Shown piece by piece: positions 23,616 through 33,781 of a stretch of 64,000 nt of DNA (position 1 is its first letter; the number at the start of each line of letters is the position of its first letter). A program made the translations under genes and the position numbers. The notes below the pieces were generated by a model that made no database searches, was not told where the DNA came from, and worked only from the letters and a program-made list of their open reading frames with translations. The stretch comes from Spirodela intermedia (lineage: Eukaryota; Streptophyta; Magnoliopsida; Alismatales; Araceae): contig LR746271.1 in assembly GCA_902729315.2 (NCBI GenBank), forward strand, positions 3,556,001 to 3,620,000, given 5' to 3'.

Positions 23616-23987
23616 TCAGGTCCGCTTAACAGGGTCGAAGTTGGAGACGGCGATGACGGCCCCGAGGATCACCCCGAGCACGAGCCCCCCCGAGGCGATG
23701 CTGAGCAGGAAGTTCTTCAGCGACGGGGAGATCCCCGGCTGCGCCGCCTCCGCCATCTCTGGCAGTACCAGCGCCGCCGCGATCGCCGCCGCCGTCAACC
23801 CCGCCGCCGCCTTGTCGCCGCCGGCTGCCGTCCTGATCTGGAGGCGCCCTCCGGCCCTGGCCCCGCCGGAGTGCGTCCTATTCAAGGTCAAGCAGCCGCC
23901 CAAAGGCGCGGCGGCGGCGCCGATTCTCCTCCCCGCCACTGCTGCGGTTGCGGGCACCGCCATCGAGATCGCCGAGGTGGATGCCAT
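23616..23987 (-). CDS. psbX: Photosystem II reaction centre X protein, chloroplast precursor
   Basis: This is the nuclear-encoded PsbX subunit, a single-helix thylakoid protein bound at the edge of photosystem II near cytochrome b559. The 123-residue precursor has a Ser/Ala-rich chloroplast transit peptide (about 1-50), then an Ala-rich hydrophobic stretch ([17 protein letters not shown]) that looks like a thylakoid-targeting signal ending near an A-X-A site. The mature protein has [15 protein letters not shown], one membrane helix ([12 protein letters not shown]) and the signature end SNFDPVKRT. It is intronless. I chose the second of two close ATGs (MASTSAIS) because transit peptides usually begin MAS; using the first adds two residues (to 23993). 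A CT-rich leader lies upstream. It is divergent from the BIG GRAIN 1-like gene. Confidence 0.93.
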   Translation of the reverse strand: MASTSAISMAVPATAAVAGRRIGAAAAPLGGCLTLNRTHSGGARAGGRLQIRTAAGGDKAAAGLTAAAIAAALVLPEMAEAAQPGISPSLKNFLLSIASGGLVLGVILGAVIAVSNFDPVKRT

Positions 23988-24077
23988 TTGCACGAGGAAG
24001 CTTCTGGATCGCCTTCGCCTCTGCGGTGGTGTTTCTTGTGGGGAGGATGAGCAGCAGAAACTGGTGGCGGAGGGGGA

Positions 24078-24082
<5 letters not shown>

Positions 24083-24113
<31 letters not shown>
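24083..24113. repeat. (GA)n microsatellite in the psbX leader
   Basis: Perfect GA run of about 15 units just upstream of the psbX start codon. On the psbX strand it is a CT-rich 5' leader, a pattern common in plant photosynthesis genes. Confidence 0.8.
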
Positions 24114-24115
<2 letters not shown>

Positions 24116-24201
24116 GAGATAGAGAGAGAGTGGAGGAAGAAAGGAGGTGGGTGGAGGACAAAAGGGGGTGATAGATTTGCTGTGCCACGTCATCGATATC
24201 T

Positions 24202-24246
24202 TGCCACGTGGCTAATTTACGTTCAAAATGGGCTGATAACGTTATC
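24202..24246 (-). promoter_or_regulatory. G-box and palindromic I-box pair upstream of psbX
   Basis: TGCCACGTGGCT (24202-24213) contains the palindromic G-box CACGTG. Some 20 bp further from the gene, GATAACGTTATC (24235-24246) is a perfect palindrome made of two GATAA I-box cores. G-box plus I-box is a known light-responsive combination in plant photosynthesis promoters. Distance to the psbX start is about 220-260 bp. The function is inferred from motif and position only. Confidence 0.55.
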
Positions 24247-24501
24247 CACTCAGCAATATCAGCCAATGGGAGACCGCCGTCCGATTCGTACGGAAGTCGT
24301 CACCCAGGCAGCCCAATAAGATAAAATGTGGGCCCAGCCCAATTTCAAAGACAAATTTTGGGCTAGATCAAATTTGTTGACCCAGCCAACCCAGTCAACT
24401 TTCGAAAATATCGGCCGCAGACGATTGGGCCTTCTTTGAGAGCCTAAACTTTATGACCATCCCAAGGCCCGCCAGTAGAGAAGCCCGAAACTATGCCTAC
24501 C

Positions 24502-24514
24502 TGCCACGTGGCTG

Positions 24515-24561
<47 letters not shown>
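24502..24561. promoter_or_regulatory. Second copy of the G-box core followed by (CT)n
   Basis: TGCCACGTGGCT recurs at 24502-24513, exactly 300 bp from the first copy. It is followed by about 22 CT units (24514-24557). It sits within the shared region between psbX (-) and the BIG GRAIN 1-like gene (+), so either gene could use it. Confidence 0.5.
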
Positions 24562-24562
<1 letters not shown>

Positions 24563-25669
24563 TACCTCTACCTCCACGAGGGAGAGAGTATAGAGTGCGT
24601 GGACACGTGGGGACTCGATCGACGTCATTAGACGGGAGATCTGGTGAGGAAGGAATGGTGATCACTGTTCTTGATAGAGAGAGAGATAAAGAGGTGGTGG
24701 TGGTGATTAAATCACGGGGGGGCTCGGTCGTCGTTCTACAGGAGTCTACGAAGAAGGCCTGTTGACCACTAGGTAGAGAGGAGAGAGAGAGACAAGAGTC
24801 AACTCGACACCACAAGCAACCTTAATAAACGTAGAGAGAGAATATCCGCCGCCTTCCCAGGAGGCCAGGCTCCTTCCCCAGATACCCACGGCCTGTGCAC
24901 GCCTACTTCATACCGACAATGCATCGTTTATAGTAGGCACCTAGAAATACTAGACAGAGAAAGAAATGGCGAGTGAGAAGTCAAACTTACTATTCACGCA
25001 GTATGTGCGTTTAATTCCACAGTACAAACCATCGTTATAACCAAGCTATTCTAGAAAGTCAAACTTGTACGACTCTCGTTCTCTCCTCTCTCTCTCTCTC
25101 TCTCTCCCGCCCCCCCCGATGCTCTTCCCTATATGGCAACAGTGTGGGATGGTTCCTGCGAAAGCTTTATTTCTCCCCCCATTAGTCTATATATTCTTAA
25201 AAATGCTACTTTTTAAGGTAAGAAAACATTATCTACTTTTGATCAATTATCCGTGCTTAATTTAAATAGAATTAAAGTTGCGTGATAACTTCATTGACTT
25301 CGTGGTACATTATTGGAAATTTATATCTTTATCGGTGCTTAATTTAAAAATGTCCTTGACTTTAAAAAAGCTAATAATAACCCGGTATCTTAGGGATGAA
25401 AATGTGAACGGCATAAATTAGTTAATTGTGATATTTTAAATGGCGACATAAAATAAAATAAATAAATATTATAAACTGGGTGTCATCTAGACCGGCCTCG
25501 CTGGGCCCGATAAAAGCCCATCGGGGGATGCCATGTCATCGGAGGTGGGCCTACCCCCTCGTCTCGCCATCTCAAAACCACCCAGCATTTGTTCGTAGCT
25601 TGAAGAAGACCGTCGTCTCTCTCTCTCTCTCTAGGCAGTAGTCGGCCTGGTTCATCGTCCACTGTGACC
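24562..25669. other. Divergent intergenic region and BIG GRAIN 1-like leader
   Basis: No further gene is seen. The left part has GA/CT tracts (25081-25106). 25200-25480 is AT-rich. The 5' leader of the BIG GRAIN 1-like gene, with a CT tract at 25616-25633, occupies the last part. Confidence 0.4.
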
Positions 25670-26932
25670 ATGGAAAGGTGGGAAAAGCTTCACCACCGAG
25701 GAGGCGGGGGCGCAGGAACCGCCGCCGTCGGCAAGTACCACCGCTCCTTCTCCTCCAGCCTCCTCGACGCCGTCTACCGCTCCATCGACGACGACGACAC
25801 CTCTGGAGGAAGAGGACCACCAGTCGCCGCCTCCGCCGCCGCCGCTCCAAGGCGGCGAGAGCTCCACCGAGCGGCGGCGGCGGCGCCGCCCTCCGCCGCC
25901 GTCTGTGACCACCACCTGTGCCGCTGCAGGAACTATAGGGAGGAGCGGTTCTTCCCAAAGTCGGCTCCGCCGCCGCCCTCCTCCGCCGTCTGGGACCACC
26001 ACCTGTGCCGCTGCAGGAACCATAGGGAGGAGCGGTTCTTCCCAAAGTCGGCTCCGCCGCCGCCCTCCTCCGCCGTCTGGGACCACCACCTGTGCCGCTG
26101 CAGGAACCATAGGGAGGAGCGGTTCTTCCCAAAGTCGGCTCCGCCGCAGCCCTCCTCCGTTGTCTGGGACCACCACCTGTGCCGCTGCAGGAATCATAGG
26201 GAGGAGCGGTTCTTCCCAAAGTCGGCTCCGCCGCCGCCCTCCTCCGTCGACCGGGACCACCACCTGTGCCCCTTCAGGAACCATAGGGAGGAGCGGTTCT
26301 TCCCCAAGTCGGTGCCGCCGCCGCCCTCATCCGCCGTGTGGAACCACCACTTCCACCGCTGCAGGAACCAGACGGAAGAGCGGTCCTTTCCCAAGTCGGC
26401 GCCGCCGCCCCTTCCCTCCGCTGCCGCTCCACCAGCGACATCGCCAGAAAGGAGGAGGAGGGAAAGCTCGATCAGGGAGATTTTCCGGTCGTCGAAGGTG
26501 TACAGCGAGCTGAGGAAGGCGAAGATCCCGATTTCCCCCGGCGGTCGGCTCACCAGCTTGCTCCACGGCCTGTTCTCCGCCGCGGGGACCACCAGGAAGT
26601 CAAAGCCCACCGGAGCAGCGGCGGTGGTGCCGCCGCCGCCGCCTGCCTGCATGGTTCCCACTCGGCGGGGTGAAGAAAGGAAGCTCGCCGTGGAGAGGGC
26701 GGCGGCGGCCGTGGAGGGGTTTCAGGAGAGGAAGAGGGCGGAGGAGGGGGAGAAGGACGAAGATGGAGATGACGACGGCGGCAGCTGCTCGAGCTCCGAT
26801 CTCTTCGAGCTGGAGAATCTGTCTGCCATCTCCGCCCCGGCCACCGGCGGGGAGAAAAGGTTCATGGACGGGCTCCCGGTGTTCGAGACGACCCGCCTGG
26901 ACCCCCGTCGCCGTCCGCCACGCTGTTCCTAA
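25670..26932 (+). CDS. BIG GRAIN 1-like protein with expanded internal repeat
   Basis: This looks like a BIG GRAIN 1-like (BG1-like) protein. Rice BG1 is a plasma-membrane-associated positive regulator of auxin response and transport affecting grain size. The 420-residue product starts MERWEK and has the family N-terminal block SFSSSLLDAVYRSID (26-40). It then has six in-frame 29-residue repeats (about 78-251), a middle block ISPGGRLTSLLHGLFSAAG followed by Lys/Ser, and the C-terminal blocks SSSDLFELENL and FMDGLPVFETTRL. I chose the ATG in ACCATGG (25670) over one six bases upstream because its context is stronger and it restores the family start MERW. The gene is intronless and GC-rich. The repeat is the odd part; I do not know it as a family feature. 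Other long frames on both strands over the repeat are shadows. Confidence 0.82.
   Translation: MERWEKLHHRGGGGAGTAAVGKYHRSFSSSLLDAVYRSIDDDDTSGGRGPPVAASAAAAPRRRELHRAAAAAPPSAAVCDHHLCRCRNYREERFFPKSAPPPPSSAVWDHHLCRCRNHREERFFPKSAPPPPSSAVWDHHLCRCRNHREERFFPKSAPPQPSSVVWDHHLCRCRNHREERFFPKSAPPPPSSVDRDHHLCPFRNHREERFFPKSVPPPPSSAVWNHHFHRCRNQTEERSFPKSAPPPLPSAAAPPATSPERRRRESSIREIFRSSKVYSELRKAKIPISPGGRLTSLLHGLFSAAGTTRKSKPTGAAAVVPPPPPACMVPTRRGEERKLAVERAAAAVEGFQERKRAEEGEKDEDGDDDGGSCSSSDLFELENLSAISAPATGGEKRFMDGLPVFETTRLDPRRRPPRCS
25901..26422 (+). repeat. 87-bp coding tandem repeat, six units
   Basis: Six consecutive 87-bp units inside the BIG GRAIN 1-like gene, in perfect register (the CTTCCC motif recurs at 25951, 26038, 26125, 26212, 26299 and 26386). 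Each encodes a 29-residue unit around DHHLCRCRNHREERFFPKSA plus a proline spacer. Units 2-4 are nearly identical, while 5 and 6 have diverged (LCPFRN; FHRCRNQTEERSFPKS). All length is a multiple of three, so copy-number change keeps the frame. Confidence 0.95.
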
Positions 26933-28589
26933 CCATTTCCATTAACAGAAAAAAAAAATAACAGGCAGAGAGAGAGAGAAAGAGAGAGATAGAGATGAGG
27001 ATCTTTGGGATAATTGGGCGGAAACTCTGGTTTTCGTTCTTCCGCGGTAAACGGAGGTTTCCATTGAATATTATTTTTCTAGTCGTTTTCATGCGGCTCC
27101 GAGGTTTGCGTCAAGATTAGGTGGAGAACACGAAGAAAGACAAATAACAAGGCGAGTCCTTACAGCTCTCCCTCTATGGAGAGGAGCTTATGGTCTTAAT
27201 TAAGGGGGGTAGAGAGAGAAAGAGAGGAAAAGAAGATGAAGGAGAGAGAGAGAGAAGGTTCGGATGCCCTCTCCCCCTCTCTCTCCCTCCCTCTCTCTCT
27301 CTCTCTGGAAAAAGAGTAGAGAGATGACAAAAGAGTGTAAGATCAGGAGAGACGAGGGGGAAAAGATTCTGCGAAGATCGAAAACCCGCACGCTTTGTCT
27401 GGTCGGCTACGCCATTTCCAGTCTCTCTTTTGCTGGTCACCGTACTCTCTCTCTCTCCAGCGGTCACCTGGACCGCCGACCGTCTTCTCAATGTCGTCGC
27501 CGTGCTAGGATACTTTCACAGGGAGTTATATAAAATTATGCACGTCAGGAGAGATATCTAACCAATAGTTGAACCGCATTGCCGTCATCAATAACGGCCC
27601 CAATTTCCGTATTGTAGCTAAGATCCCACTTTAAGTCAACTGTTGCCACGTCATCGGGAACGAGAACGGTAAGTCTGGTATGCCACGGAGGACGCCACGC
27701 TGGCAGTCCTACATTTTCTCAATAGAACTCCTAGGTTAATAGCGCAAAAGTTGCATTTGTGCATAATTTTAACATTCTTCAAAGTAATCCCATCCGTCCG
27801 ATCCGCATCGAAGGGGTGATATTGCCCATATCCAAAATGGACCATGCGATGAGGTGCATGAGATCAACGGTGGCTGATCAGATTTCATGGCCCCGATTTC
27901 TATCGGTAAAAAAGGAGAGATCGTTTTATTATGGGCCGCATTGGAGCACTTACGGGCCCAATAACGACACAGGCTCCTCACCGTAATGATCTTGATGGGC
28001 CTTAACAATGAGTTTTTGGGGTGCTGCTGGGCTTCGCAAGGCCCTGTTGAAGCCCCTCAGCGGGGAAGGATCCTATATATTTGGAGAATCGGAATAAATT
28101 GCTATTATTTTAAAATAAAAATACTTTTCACATTTGAATGTTTTATCGGCGTAATTTTGTCATTTACGTGTCGGGTGAGCGATCGGTCTCTTTGAAGTAG
28201 GACAGGATCTCTCGGGTGGGTCCCACTCTCGGTTGGACCTCTCTCTGTCCTATCCAATCCAGTTAATCCGTCCATTCCCTCTCTCTCTCTCCCCCCCCGG
28301 GCCCACAAGTCTTCGATGCTGCCCTCAGACGTGAAAACTACGAAATTCCCGTGAGTGCCCTTCTTAAGAGAAGCTCCCTGTCTCTCTCTCTCTCTTGCTC
28401 TCTTTCTGTGTAGCCGTTCTTATTCTGCTGCGGAGATTTCCTGTTCTCCCTGTCCTGATTTCTGCTCCGGGCAGGTCCTCGACGAAGCCGAACTCTCCGG
28501 TGAGCTTCCCCCCCTTCCCTCCGTCCAAGTATCGGCTGCACCTTGGTTCTTACAGCTGCCGCAGTGGTGGCGAGAGCTACCGCGCCGGC
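26933..28589. other. Intergenic region and Alfin-like gene leader
   Basis: No supported gene. It contains GA tracts (26968-26990, 27246-27264) and a CT tract (27275-27306) near the 3' side of the BIG GRAIN 1-like gene. An AT-rich patch lies near 28090-28150. A pyrimidine-rich leader with CT runs at 28378-28403 precedes the Alfin-like start codon. Long frames across 28355-28873 overlap the real first exons in other frames or extend them upstream. Confidence 0.4.
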
Positions 28590-31500
28590 ATGGACGGATC
28601 CGCACCGTACAATCCGAGGACAGTCGAGGAGGTCTACCGCGATTTCAAGGGCCGGAGGGCCGGCATCATAAAGGCCCTCACCTCCGGTTGCCTCTCCTCT
28701 CCGGCACTCCCTCGCAGCATTCCACTCTTCGTCTCCTCTCTCCGTTTTTTTCGGTTTTCCCTCCATTTTTCTCTTTGAATTTTCCGTTGGCTTTTGCTGA
28801 TTTCTTTCCTCCTTTCTTCTCCTCTGACGTTGCAGAGATGGAGGACTTCTACCAGCAGTGTGACCCCGGTTAGTGGATTCTCCTCCGCGTTATTCTCCAC
28901 CATTCCTTGGATTAGTCTATTGATTTTCCATGTTTCCTGCCTCGACTGCAATCATCTTTTTGGATGTGCTTACATGTTTGCTTAGATTTTCGTCTCACAT
29001 CGTACATGCATAACGTAAATTTTTTCGTCTTCTGTCGAAATATTAAAATAATATAAATATGTTCTGCTGTGGAAATCTCTAAAGTAGTGAATTCGCTGGA
29101 TGCAGAATTGAGCGACTGTTTGGGTTTCTTCACAGTTATGTTTAGAGAACCTTTTTTGTTTGACTTAGGTGTATATGGTTGCCCTTGGGCTTTGATCTTT
29201 TTACTGAGCATATTTTTAGGACGCTGGATTTTATTGTTTATATATTCTCTTTTACCTAAAACCCTATTTATCAGCTTCAGTGTTCATGGAAGTGTTCACT
29301 TATCCGTTTTGGATTTATTCCTTTCAAGTGCCTCTTTCAATGATATATGTCAATTTTCTCTATATTTCCTTCGAATAGCTCTAAAGCAGCCTTTACAGTG
29401 CAGGAATGCATTTGGAGTAGTCGTCTAATGTATTGCGTTTAATGCTCTACATTTAACTCAAAGAAATGACATATTGAGCATCCAGTTTGTGTGCTTGATG
29501 ATAATTTCTATATAGGATTTTCCTCAGTTGTCTATATATAAAAATAAAAATATTGATGAATATAGTCTTTTCATCCAGGTTGTATTTTTTCCCCAGATAT
29601 TTCCCGATATGATGTGCAATGATTTGCTTTTTAAGTTTGTCCTATAACTCTGCAAAAATATCATGGTTATGAACGTATTTCTATGCTTGATGATTACGTG
29701 ATTGGTTACCCTTTCTTTTCGATTTACAAGTTAGCAGTTCCTGTTTTGGTTTCGTGGATTTTAGAATACCAAAAGCTCTCCCAAGATGCTATTCCTTCAT
29801 TTTTTGTGTACAATCTGATTGTTGTGGCGTTAATTCCTTTAAAATGCTCAGCGTCTCATTCATCTGGAAGATATGATCAATCTCTCCATTTTTATATCAA
29901 TAGCTCATGTTGGAAAATGAAAAATCCCAGAAATTGAATTGTTCTAAACATCATATTTTTAACTACATAATGCGTACGTACTATTTGTATTTGTATTCTT
30001 TGGCATGCGTCCATTACTTTTAACATGGTAGTTTTCATTGAGGGCTAAACTCGTAATTTTCGCACTCAGTTGAATTCGTCACCTTGCAGAGAAGGAGAAT
30101 TTATGTCTTTATGGATTTCCGAATGAGCATTGGGAAGTCAATTTGCCTGCAGAAGAGGTACCAGCAGAACTCCCTGAGCCTGCATTAGGCATTAATTTTG
30201 CAAGGGATGGCATGCAAGAAAAGGATTGGATATCTTTGGTTGCTGTCCACAGTGATGCATGGTTGCTAGCTGTGGCATTTTACTTTGGTGCTAGATTTGG
30301 ATTTGACAGAAATGACAGGTAATTTTCTCCACAGTTTCATTTCAATTGCTGCCCATTTTATTAAGACTGTATGAATAACTGACACGTGATCTTTGTGTTC
30401 GTTTGCGGTATGTTCTGGGAAAATATCAATGATTTTTGAGTTCGCATTTCTCGTATCTGGATTTTTTTTTTAACATCGATCATCTCCATTTCTTTTTTTA
30501 CCAGTCTTATCTTTTAAGAAGTAATTTATTCGTCTACATGAGGAAGATGAACACCTGGCCCTCTGCCTGTACAGTGTTCTTTTGAGGAAACAATGTTTGT
30601 TGTCTTGATATGTGTGGTTGTATTCGTATACAGTTGTATTGTTATGTCATTTACAAACCCTAAGACATGACATCTGATGTCTTTTGGTCAAGTCAAGGGG
30701 ACAAGACTATCATTTACCTACCGATTGTTATTGACTTTGGATGGCAGAGAAAGAGATGTTTGCATTCAATAAAAAAAATATAGACGAATGTGTGTTGTTT
30801 AAGTGGGAATCAAGGACACAGCTGGAAAATCTGAGATAGGATATTTAATCTAAGCTAGCTGACTTGTAAAATATTGCCTGAATGTATATATTTATACAAT
30901 TTAAATGATTCTATCTAGGTATCTTTAAATAACATGGCCCTATTATAGCTGAATCTTGTGTCTAGTTTTGCCATTCCACCTATATAGTGAGTCCTATCAC
31001 ATAAAGGTCGAGGCACATACTTTAGTCAGATGGTGTGGATGAACACAGGAGAGAAGAGCTTATGTTCCTGAATTATGTGCATTTCACATGATATAACATC
31101 TATCATTTTACCACTGACTCAACATTGGATCTTGAGTGTCATTGTTCAATTTAACTTGAAAGAACTCTGCAACTGGATTGATTATTTTACTTGGAGCCAA
31201 CTTGGAGAAGTTCTTATTGCTCAATAATTCCTATGAGTGTAGCAGGTGCCCAGTTATGCTCATAATTTTGGGTGTCTTGGATCAAGAGCTCCAGAATTGA
31301 ATTAGCTCTGGAAATCTTGTTCCCTTTAACTGCGTTGATAGTAGGGCGTTCCCGGTATGATATTTACTCTAGGCTGCTACTCTATTTATCTACTAGTGAA
31401 GTTGGCCACTTTTTCCTCTGCATTCCTGGATTATGTTATTTATTTAAGGTTGATATTTCATTTAAGTTTGGATTTTTTTTTTCTCCCTTATTCAATAGTT

Positions 31501-31632
31501 GATATACTTTAAGAGATTGATAGGCTTATTTATGCGGGAACTCCAGTCTCCGGCAGTTGCTTCTCTAACTTCACACTTCACTACTTTGTCAGAAAAGACA
31601 TAATTTTCATAATAAGGGCATTTACATAGTCC

Positions 31633-31694
<62 letters not shown>

Positions 31695-33781
31695 ACATAT
31701 ACATACATACATATATGTATGTATATATATATATATGTATATCTGTGTTTTCATCATATATCTAAAAAATTAAATGAAAGTTATGCCTTTTTCTCTGCCA
31801 CAGTATTCATCTAATGTTTACCTGAAGCTCTTCTAAGAATACTATTTAATCTCTGTTCACAGTATGGTTATTTCATAATTCACTAGCTGATATCAAGGTG
31901 ACGAACACTGAAATGGAAGCCTTAAGTATCCACTATATGATGTCCAGTTGCGCAGTCCTGCTAAACTCGGTCCGTACAAGCCAACATAGCCCTTTTCAAC
32001 ACAGACGTAGTCTAAGAAATCCTTCCACAGGCTGACCCGTAACTTGTTTGAATTGAGGGTGAACAAAGGGAGGATATGCATTGGTAGTAATCCCGATGTA
32101 TTGGTATTCTGATTTAGTGCTAGATGACATATCTGCCATCAAGATGGCTATGAAAAAAATATGTGCTCTTAGAACAACTTGGGGCGCTAGCTACTCCTAG
32201 ATCAACATTCGCGTTAGTTGTGAGTGGAAAATTGTTTTGAAGACTATTGGGAATGATAGTCTTAGGTGCCAAGGCATGTTTTGGTTTGACAAATGTCCCT
32301 GTACAATATCTCAATTAGATTATGGTATAAATACCTTGACGATATCTTGATTTGAAGCGCAACTTTGGTTCTGCTATGCATGAGGGAGTTGTTATTCCTT
32401 GCATTGAAATGTGAGAAACTGTCTCAAACTCCTGTTCCACATCAGTTCCTTAAAATGGCTCTCAGATTACTTGGTATGATCACGATGCCAAATTATCTGT
32501 CATTGAGGGGAAAGAAAAGATATCTAAGGGTTTTTCTTACAAAGCTCCAATTGGTTTTAAGCATCCAGTCACACAGAGATTTCCAGCATCCAGTCCTCGT
32601 GGATGTGCTTCTATATTGTCACAACCCACTCTAGTTTGGACCCACCATTTTGCCATTGATTTAGACTGCTTACGTCTTTCTCAGCTGTCTCATAAGTCAC
32701 AGCCATTTTGAAGTTGTTACTTTGGGCCTCAGATCTCAGTTGTGGAGTGTGGTTTCAAGATCCTATTTTTTTCACGGGCCTAAGTCTGTGCTGCACATGT
32801 CGTATGATGTCCTTTGGAGTTGCCATTTTGACAAGAGCTCGTTGGCTATGTTTAGGCTGAAGAGAAAGGAGTGGTTAATGAGTTCTCGGGTTGTTGAGTA
32901 TATATAATCGGCATCTTTCATGTTATGCTGGATTCTTTTAAAAGCTTTCAGCATAGAAAATCATTGAAACTTATGAGTGATTGAGTTGCTGTTGTTGAGA
33001 TGATGATTCAGCTCTTGGAAACCCACGTATATCCCACCACCCCATTCTTTGTTCTTACATTATTTTCTAATTATTTATCTGAGCTCTTGTCATTCCTAAG
33101 ATATTGGAGCGCCATCTGTGGCACAGGAAACGGTTGTTCAACATGATAAATGACCTTCCCACCGTATTTGAAGCCGTCAACGGGAAGAAGCTGGTGAAGG
33201 CATCGAGCACGAACAACAGCAGCAGCAGCAGCAAATCCAAGTCAAGCTCTAAAGCGGTGAGCTTCATCGCTTTATTTCCACCTCGCTTTCTAATTTCTAA
33301 TGCGAATCAGCAGAAAAATCCGTAATTTACTTTTTTCTGGATAGATAGTATATTGCTTACTTTTTCTGGCTCCCATTTTTTTGGATGGTATCCAAATCTG
33401 GAAACCAGATGTAGAACAAAGAGGGATATGATGGTACACATCTTATTCCTTCTTAATATACATATTTCCTCTCTCTCTCTCTCTCTCTCGCTAACAAAGC
33501 AGAGGCCTCGGGAGTCGCAGCCCAAGAAGGCAGTGGCGGCGCCGCCAAAGGAGGAGTTGGAAGAGGAGGGGATGGAGGAGGCGGAGGAGGAGGAGGGGGA
33601 GCATGGCGAGACTCTCTGTGGGGCCTGCGGCGAGAGCTACGCCTCAGATGAGTTCTGGATCTGCTGCGACATCTGCGAGCGGTGGTTCCACGGCAAGTGC
33701 GTCAAGATCACCCCCGCCCGCGCCGAGCACATCAAGCACTATAAATGCCCCTCCTGCAGCAAGAGGGCCCGCCCCTCCTAA
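28590..33781 (+). CDS. Alfin-like PHD-finger protein (5 exons)
   Basis: Plant Alfin-like (AL) proteins are nuclear readers that bind H3K4me3 through a C-terminal PHD finger and act with Polycomb and other repressors in development and stress. Exons: 28590-28686, 28836-28868, 30090-30318, 33127-33256 and 33503-33781. All have GT-AG borders, and the total of 768 nt gives 255 residues. The N-terminal Alfin domain (about 8-140) has [40 protein letters not shown] and [11 protein letters not shown] Ser/Lys then acidic linker follows. The PHD finger (202-250) shows the C4HC3 ligands in [20 protein letters not shown] and YKCPSC, with the aromatic-cage residues of H3K4me3-binding PHDs (Y and W). Intron 3 is 2.8 kb and holds a retroelement fragment and a long microsatellite. 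Five exons is usual for the family. Confidence 0.95.
31638..31735. repeat. (CT)n followed by (TA)-rich microsatellite in intron 3
   Basis: A CT run of about 50 bp (31638-31687) is followed by a TACA/TATG/TA-rich run to about 31735. It lies inside intron 3 of the Alfin-like gene, far from either splice site. Confidence 0.85.
32195..32345 (+). mobile_element. Gypsy RT fragment in intron 3 of the Alfin-like gene
   Basis: Broken frames read [10 protein letters not shown] near 32222, then CFGLTNVP near 32276, then a degraded DDIL-like stretch near 32337. These match the EWKTAFKT...MPFGLTNAPATF...LDDIL blocks of Ty3/gypsy reverse transcriptase. The rest of the 31.9-32.9 kb intron sequence is probably also old transposon but is not recognisable. 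Confidence 0.5.

Noticed and set aside
25572-26284. Long minus-strand frames over the BIG GRAIN 1-like gene
   Set aside because: They are shadows created by the 87-bp coding repeat; the plus frame has the family start and end motifs.
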